Shown here one piece after another: positions 60,968 through 64,000 of a DNA stretch of 64,000 nt. The DNA comes from JAITWN01 sp964437335. Lineage in GTDB: Bacteria > Pseudomonadota > Gammaproteobacteria > SZUA-140. A program made the translations under genes and the position numbers. Below the pieces are notes generated by a model that saw only the letters and a program-made list of their open reading frames with translations, was not told the origin of the DNA and ran no database searches. Position 1 is the first letter of the stretch; each line of letters begins with the position of its first letter. Where the stretch lies: NCBI GenBank assembly GCA_964437335.1, contig CAYTGL010000002.1, positions 1 through 64,000 on the forward strand, written 5' to 3'.

Positions 60968-61539
60968 GCATCCATCTCAAAACCGTCTCCCTGACCTCTG
61001 ACGAGATCCTGAAGGAACTCGTCACCGATTCGCTGCCGAACATCCTCGGCGAATCGCACGAGGTCATCAGCGACAACCTGCCGTTCGAAGGCCATCACAT
61101 CCTCGCGCTCAATGCGGAGCGCCGGCCGGTCATGATCGCCTATGACAGTCGTGACGGCGGGCGCGCGCTGCTGGCCGGCCTTGCCGCAATCGAGGGCCTG
61201 AGTGACAACCGTGCGATGTTGTACCGGCTCTATCCCGCGCTGTTCCGTGGCAACCGCGAAAGCAGCGCAATCTTCCGGGTCGAGGACATGCAACTGGTCG
61301 TGCTCGCGCCAAAGGCGCCACCCGGCGGCGCCTACCTGCGTCATGCCTTCCATAATCTGGCCGCGTTTACCTTCCGCATCCTGGAGGTCGACGGCAAGAT
61401 CGGGCTCTTGATCGAGACTTCGCGCGGCGATGACGCCGTGAATACCCATCTCCAGGCCCGCACGCCGGTCAGGGCCGCGTTCCGCACCGGCCATATGGCC
61501 CTGAGCCCGGAAGAGGACGCTTATTTCAGCAAGCAGTAA
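60964..61539 (+). CDS. Unrecognised 191-residue protein closing the ParA operon
   Basis: Start overlaps the preceding stop (ATGA). A soluble, compact alpha/beta protein: SDEILKELVTDSLPNILGES, HHILALNAERRPVMIAYDSR, GGRALLAGLAAIEGLSDN. The pattern of a strand pair followed by a helix resembles PD-(D/E)XK nuclease-like folds, in which a similar core precedes a helix of small residues; the typical ExK is not intact, so activity is doubtful. Unknown function. Confidence 0.65.
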   Translation: MSIHLKTVSLTSDEILKELVTDSLPNILGESHEVISDNLPFEGHHILALNAERRPVMIAYDSRDGGRALLAGLAAIEGLSDNRAMLYRLYPALFRGNRESSAIFRVEDMQLVVLAPKAPPGGAYLRHAFHNLAAFTFRILEVDGKIGLLIETSRGDDAVNTHLQARTPVRAAFRTGHMALSPEEDAYFSKQ

Positions 61540-61587
61540 GGCACACGATTTCTACGCCCCACGTCTCCCGCTACAATGGACGGGCGC

Positions 61588-61618
61588 AGGGGTCAGACCC
61601 CAAAGGGGTCTGACCCCT
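61588..61618. repeat. REP-like palindrome upstream of pyrE
   Basis: AGGGGTCAGACCCC-AAA-GGGGTCTGACCCCT, a perfect inverted pair with G/C-extended cores, 24 nt before the pyrE ATG. It could mask or expose the pyrE leader. Confidence 0.92.
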
Positions 61619-61641
61619 TTCTACGATTACCGGGAGATGCC

Positions 61642-62295
61642 ATGCAGGACTATCAACGCGGATTTATCGAGTTCGCGATCGCGCAGGGCGCGCTGCTGTT
61701 CGGGGAGTTCAAGCTCAAGTCCGGGCGCCTCAGCCCGTATTTCTTCAACAGCGGCAAGTTCGACGACGGCGCCGCGATCGCCGGGCTCGGGCGCTATTAC
61801 GCCGCGGCGATCGTCAATTCCGGCATTGTCTTCGACATGCTCTACGGTCCGGCCTACAAGGGTATCCCGCTCGCAGTCGCGACCGCAATCGCACTGCATG
61901 ACGAACACGGCGTCAACGTCCCGTTCGCATTCAATCGGAAGGAAGCGAAGCAGCACGGCGAAGGCGGCATCATCGTCGGACATGCGCTCAAGGGCCGGGC
62001 GCTGATCATCGACGACGTGATCTCGGCCGGAACCTCGGTACGGGAGTCGGTCGAGATCATTCACCAAGCCGGCGCGCGGGTCGCCGGCGTCGCGATCTCA
62101 CTGGACCGCCAGGAGCGCGGCACCGACGGGCGCTTCGCGATCGAGGAGGTTGAAACGACCTACGGGATCAGCGTCGCCAACGTCGTCAATCTCGGCACGC
62201 TGATCGAATATCTGACGGAGCAGCCAGACATGAAGGCCGCGCTCGAAAGGATCCGGGCGTATCAGCGGGAATACGGCAGGACGGCGGGCGCCTGA
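61642..62295 (+). CDS. pyrE: Orotate phosphoribosyltransferase
   Basis: Converts orotate and PRPP to OMP in pyrimidine synthesis. 217 residues: FIEFAIAQGALLFGEFKLKS, SPYFFNSG, YGPAYKGIPLA, FNRKEAKQHGEGG and the PRPP loop ALIIDDVISAGTS. GGGAG lies six bases before ATG 61642. Its leader carries a palindromic repeat, in the place where E. coli has an attenuator; I see no leader peptide here. Confidence 0.97.
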   Translation: MQDYQRGFIEFAIAQGALLFGEFKLKSGRLSPYFFNSGKFDDGAAIAGLGRYYAAAIVNSGIVFDMLYGPAYKGIPLAVATAIALHDEHGVNVPFAFNRKEAKQHGEGGIIVGHALKGRALIIDDVISAGTSVRESVEIIHQAGARVAGVAISLDRQERGTDGRFAIEEVETTYGISVANVVNLGTLIEYLTEQPDMKAALERIRAYQREYGRTAGA

Positions 62296-62341
62296 TCGAA
62301 ACCTGATCCAGAAATGGGGCGCCGCCGCGCCCTGCTCGCGG

Positions 62342-63550
62342 TCAGCCGATGGCGCGCACCATCGGCTTCGTCAGCAAAGTTGTTGCAACCGCCATCAGCA
62401 CCAGCACCGAGAAGAACCCGATCGAGATGATGCCGGCATCGAGCAGGATCGTCACGACGACGACTTCCATCAACCCCTTGCACTGCATCAGCGCGCCGAG
62501 CCGCCAACTGTCGCGCCACGGCATGCCGGACAGACGCGCCGGCGCGACGGTGCCGATCAGCTTCGCCGTGATCGCGATCGCGGCGATGATGAAAAACACC
62601 GTCCATATCCCGCCGCCGGTATCGAGCTCGACGCGCAGCCCCGTCGTCACGAAAAAAAACGGCATCAGCAACAGCAGCGCGAACGGCTCGAAATCGCGCA
62701 GGATATGCGCGGCGACCGGCTTCGGCAGGATTGCGCCGGCGACGAACCCTCCGACGATGTAATGCAGTCCCGCGGCCTCGGTGACCGCCGCCGAACCGAA
62801 GCACAGCAAAAGGATCAGGACCAGGTCGCGCTCGCCGATCTTGCCGTCGGCGCCGGCGGCGGTCAGCAGGCGCGGCAGCCACGGCCGCACGACGAAGACC
62901 AGCAGCAACAGATACCCGATGCCGAGCATCAGCGCGATGGGCGGCGCGCCGCCCATCGCGCCGCCGGCCGCGAGCAGCAGCAGCGCGACGAGTATCCACA
63001 GGAAAAAGTCGTTGACGGCCGCAGCGCCGAGCGCCAGTTGCCCGGCCCGGGTCTTCAGCAGGTCCATTTCCCGCAGGATCCCGGCCAGCACCGGCAGCGC
63101 GGTGACCGCTATCGCGATGCCGACGCCGAGCGCGAACAACCCCGGCGTCACCCGCTCCCCCGACAGGGTCGGGAACGCATCGAACAGCCAGAACCCCGCG
63201 AGCACCCCGACGACGAGCGGCAGCATGACGCTCGACACGCTGATCCACGCGAAGCTCCGGCCCCTGCCGCGCAGATCGGCGATGTCGAAATGAAGTCCGG
63301 TCAGAAAGACGAAAAACACCACCGCGAGCCAGCCGACCGCGCCGATGCGGTTGATCGTGTCCGGCGTCAGGATCGGTTCAGTCAGTCCGGGGGCCAGCGT
63401 CCCGAGCATCGACGGGCCGAGCGCCATCCCGAGCAGGATATGCAACACCACCAGCGGCACGTTGCGGCCGACGGGCGGAATGCGCCACAGGAGATAGGGA
63501 ACCAGAACGATCGTGCAGGTCAGCAGCAGAAAGGCGAGCACCGGATCCAT
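62342..63550 (-). CDS. CPA2-type cation:proton antiporter
   Basis: 402-residue inner-membrane protein with 11-13 hydrophobic segments and no C-terminal TrkA-N domain. The Na+/H+ exchanger domain has VFFVFLTGLHFDIADL, GIAIAVTALPVLAGIL and AVNDFFLWILVALLLL, where an ND motif replaces the usual DD ion site, as in some electroneutral members. Kef-like rather than NhaA-like. Ion specificity unknown. Ends 46 nt from pyrE, convergent. Confidence 0.85.
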   Translation of the reverse strand: MDPVLAFLLLTCTIVLVPYLLWRIPPVGRNVPLVVLHILLGMALGPSMLGTLAPGLTEPILTPDTINRIGAVGWLAVVFFVFLTGLHFDIADLRGRGRSFAWISVSSVMLPLVVGVLAGFWLFDAFPTLSGERVTPGLFALGVGIAIAVTALPVLAGILREMDLLKTRAGQLALGAAAVNDFFLWILVALLLLAAGGAMGGAPPIALMLGIGYLLLLVFVVRPWLPRLLTAAGADGKIGERDLVLILLLCFGSAAVTEAAGLHYIVGGFVAGAILPKPVAAHILRDFEPFALLLLMPFFFVTTGLRVELDTGGGIWTVFFIIAAIAITAKLIGTVAPARLSGMPWRDSWRLGALMQCKGLMEVVVVTILLDAGIISIGFFSVLVLMAVATTLLTKPMVRAIG

Positions 63551-63708
63551 CGCGGGAATCTAGCACAAAATGCGGGCGGGAATCAGCCTGATCGTTTGCG
63601 CCCTTCGGAGTTAGAACTTGAGTTGCAGGCGGATGCGGACGGGGCTTCCTAATCAGTCAGTATTAGAATGCCCACCCCTGCCTCGAGGCAGCAACCCGAA
63701 CCCATACT

Positions 63709-64000
63709 TCAACGATTTCTCGACTCCAGAAAAACAAAGTTGCGATGAAAATCCAGATGCCTTCTTTGCCCTTTCGTAAAATCACCCACATTCACGGTGC
63801 GGTCTGCGTCCACGCCCATGCGCTCCAATGAAGGTTTGTGGGCGACTGGGGAGATCAGCAGGCGACCGTTGTCCTCGAAGGAAATAAAGCCGCGATCGAA
63901 GAGGTGATCGATCGTCGGTGTCAGCAGGAATCCGTTCTCTCCGTCCAGGCGCTCATCATTGTCGCTGTCGCGCCACGGCTTGATATGACTCGCGCGGAGA
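63709..64000 (-). CDS. HNH endonuclease (partial, N-terminal part outside window)
   Basis: The visible 97 C-terminal codons read RASHIKPWRDSDNDERLDGE, NGFLLTPTIDHLFDRGFISF, EDNGRLLISP, then a tail to SRNR and stop. The SHIKPW...N.ERLDG.NG..L.P.ID.LFD.G.ISF pattern is the HNH domain of McrA-like and restriction-associated nucleases. The N-terminus and any specificity domain lie outside. It may be a phage-restriction enzyme. Confidence 0.85.
   Translation of the reverse strand, partial: LRASHIKPWRDSDNDERLDGENGFLLTPTIDHLFDRGFISFEDNGRLLISPVAHKPSLERMGVDADRTVNVGDFTKGQRRHLDFHRNFVFLESRNR

Overview
The window looks like the chromosome of a GC-rich, Gram-negative proteobacterium, most likely a gammaproteobacterium outside the enterics. 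The evidence is E. coli-like gene order (murJ-ribF-ileS with divergent rpsT; rplU-rpmA-obgE-proB; pilBCD-coaE-zapD; ftsY-ftsE-ftsX-rpoH), an outer-membrane protein of the YfaZ type, heme-c fatty acid cis/trans isomerase, type IV pili controlled by PilSR, and the BioC/BioH route of biotin synthesis. No rRNA is present, so finer placement is not possible.

Layout. 1-9.2 kb is core housekeeping (ileS 3' truncated by the window edge, ribF, murJ, rpsT, proB, obgE, rpmA, rplU, ispB) ending in tRNA-Pro(CGG). 9.2-18.0 kb is an accessory block (FTR1 iron permease with a cupredoxin, an IS3-type remnant, cti, a Tat-exported PhoX-like protein, an MHYT-GGDEF-EAL protein). It ends in a 37-nt copy of the 3' part of the tRNA-Pro gene, so it looks like a tRNA-targeted island without a surviving integrase. 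18.2-26.8 kb is an amide/urea module: a sigma-54 activator, urtABCDE, and divergent fmdA-fmdB. Their 400-bp shared control region has two facing sigma-54 promoters and long perfect palindromes. 27.0-39.6 kb holds type IV pilus genes (pilS, pilR, pilA with a sigma-54 promoter, pilB, pilC, pilD). They are interrupted at 30-34.3 kb by an island of toxin-antitoxin genes, several of them visibly broken. One is a BrnT-like toxin cut by a complete 1,527-bp IS1595-family element with an 8-bp target duplication.

39.6-47.9 kb: coaE, zapD, two envelope-associated ORFs, comF, and bioB-F-H-C-D, a tightly overlapping biotin operon. 47.9-51.8 kb: rpoH, ftsX, ftsE, ftsY; the rpoH leader carries an almost perfect CIRCE operator (HrcA site). 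51.9-58.5 kb: a pair of M16 peptidases, rsmD, coaD, a YfhL-type ferredoxin, ggt, xth. 58.6-61.5 kb is the most novel-looking part: four translationally coupled genes encoding a MerR-like protein, a ParA ATPase fused to an AMPK-beta-type glycogen-binding module, a MinD/FlhG-like protein lacking a P-loop, and a small unrecognised protein. pyrE, a CPA2-type antiporter and a partial HNH endonuclease close the window.

A family of palindromic repeats with core GGGTCWGACCC is scattered between (and twice inside) genes across the window. The best candidates for follow-up are the ParA-glycogen-binding operon, the divergent sigma-54 amide circuit, CIRCE control of rpoH, the repeat family invading coding ends, and the decaying toxin-antitoxin island.
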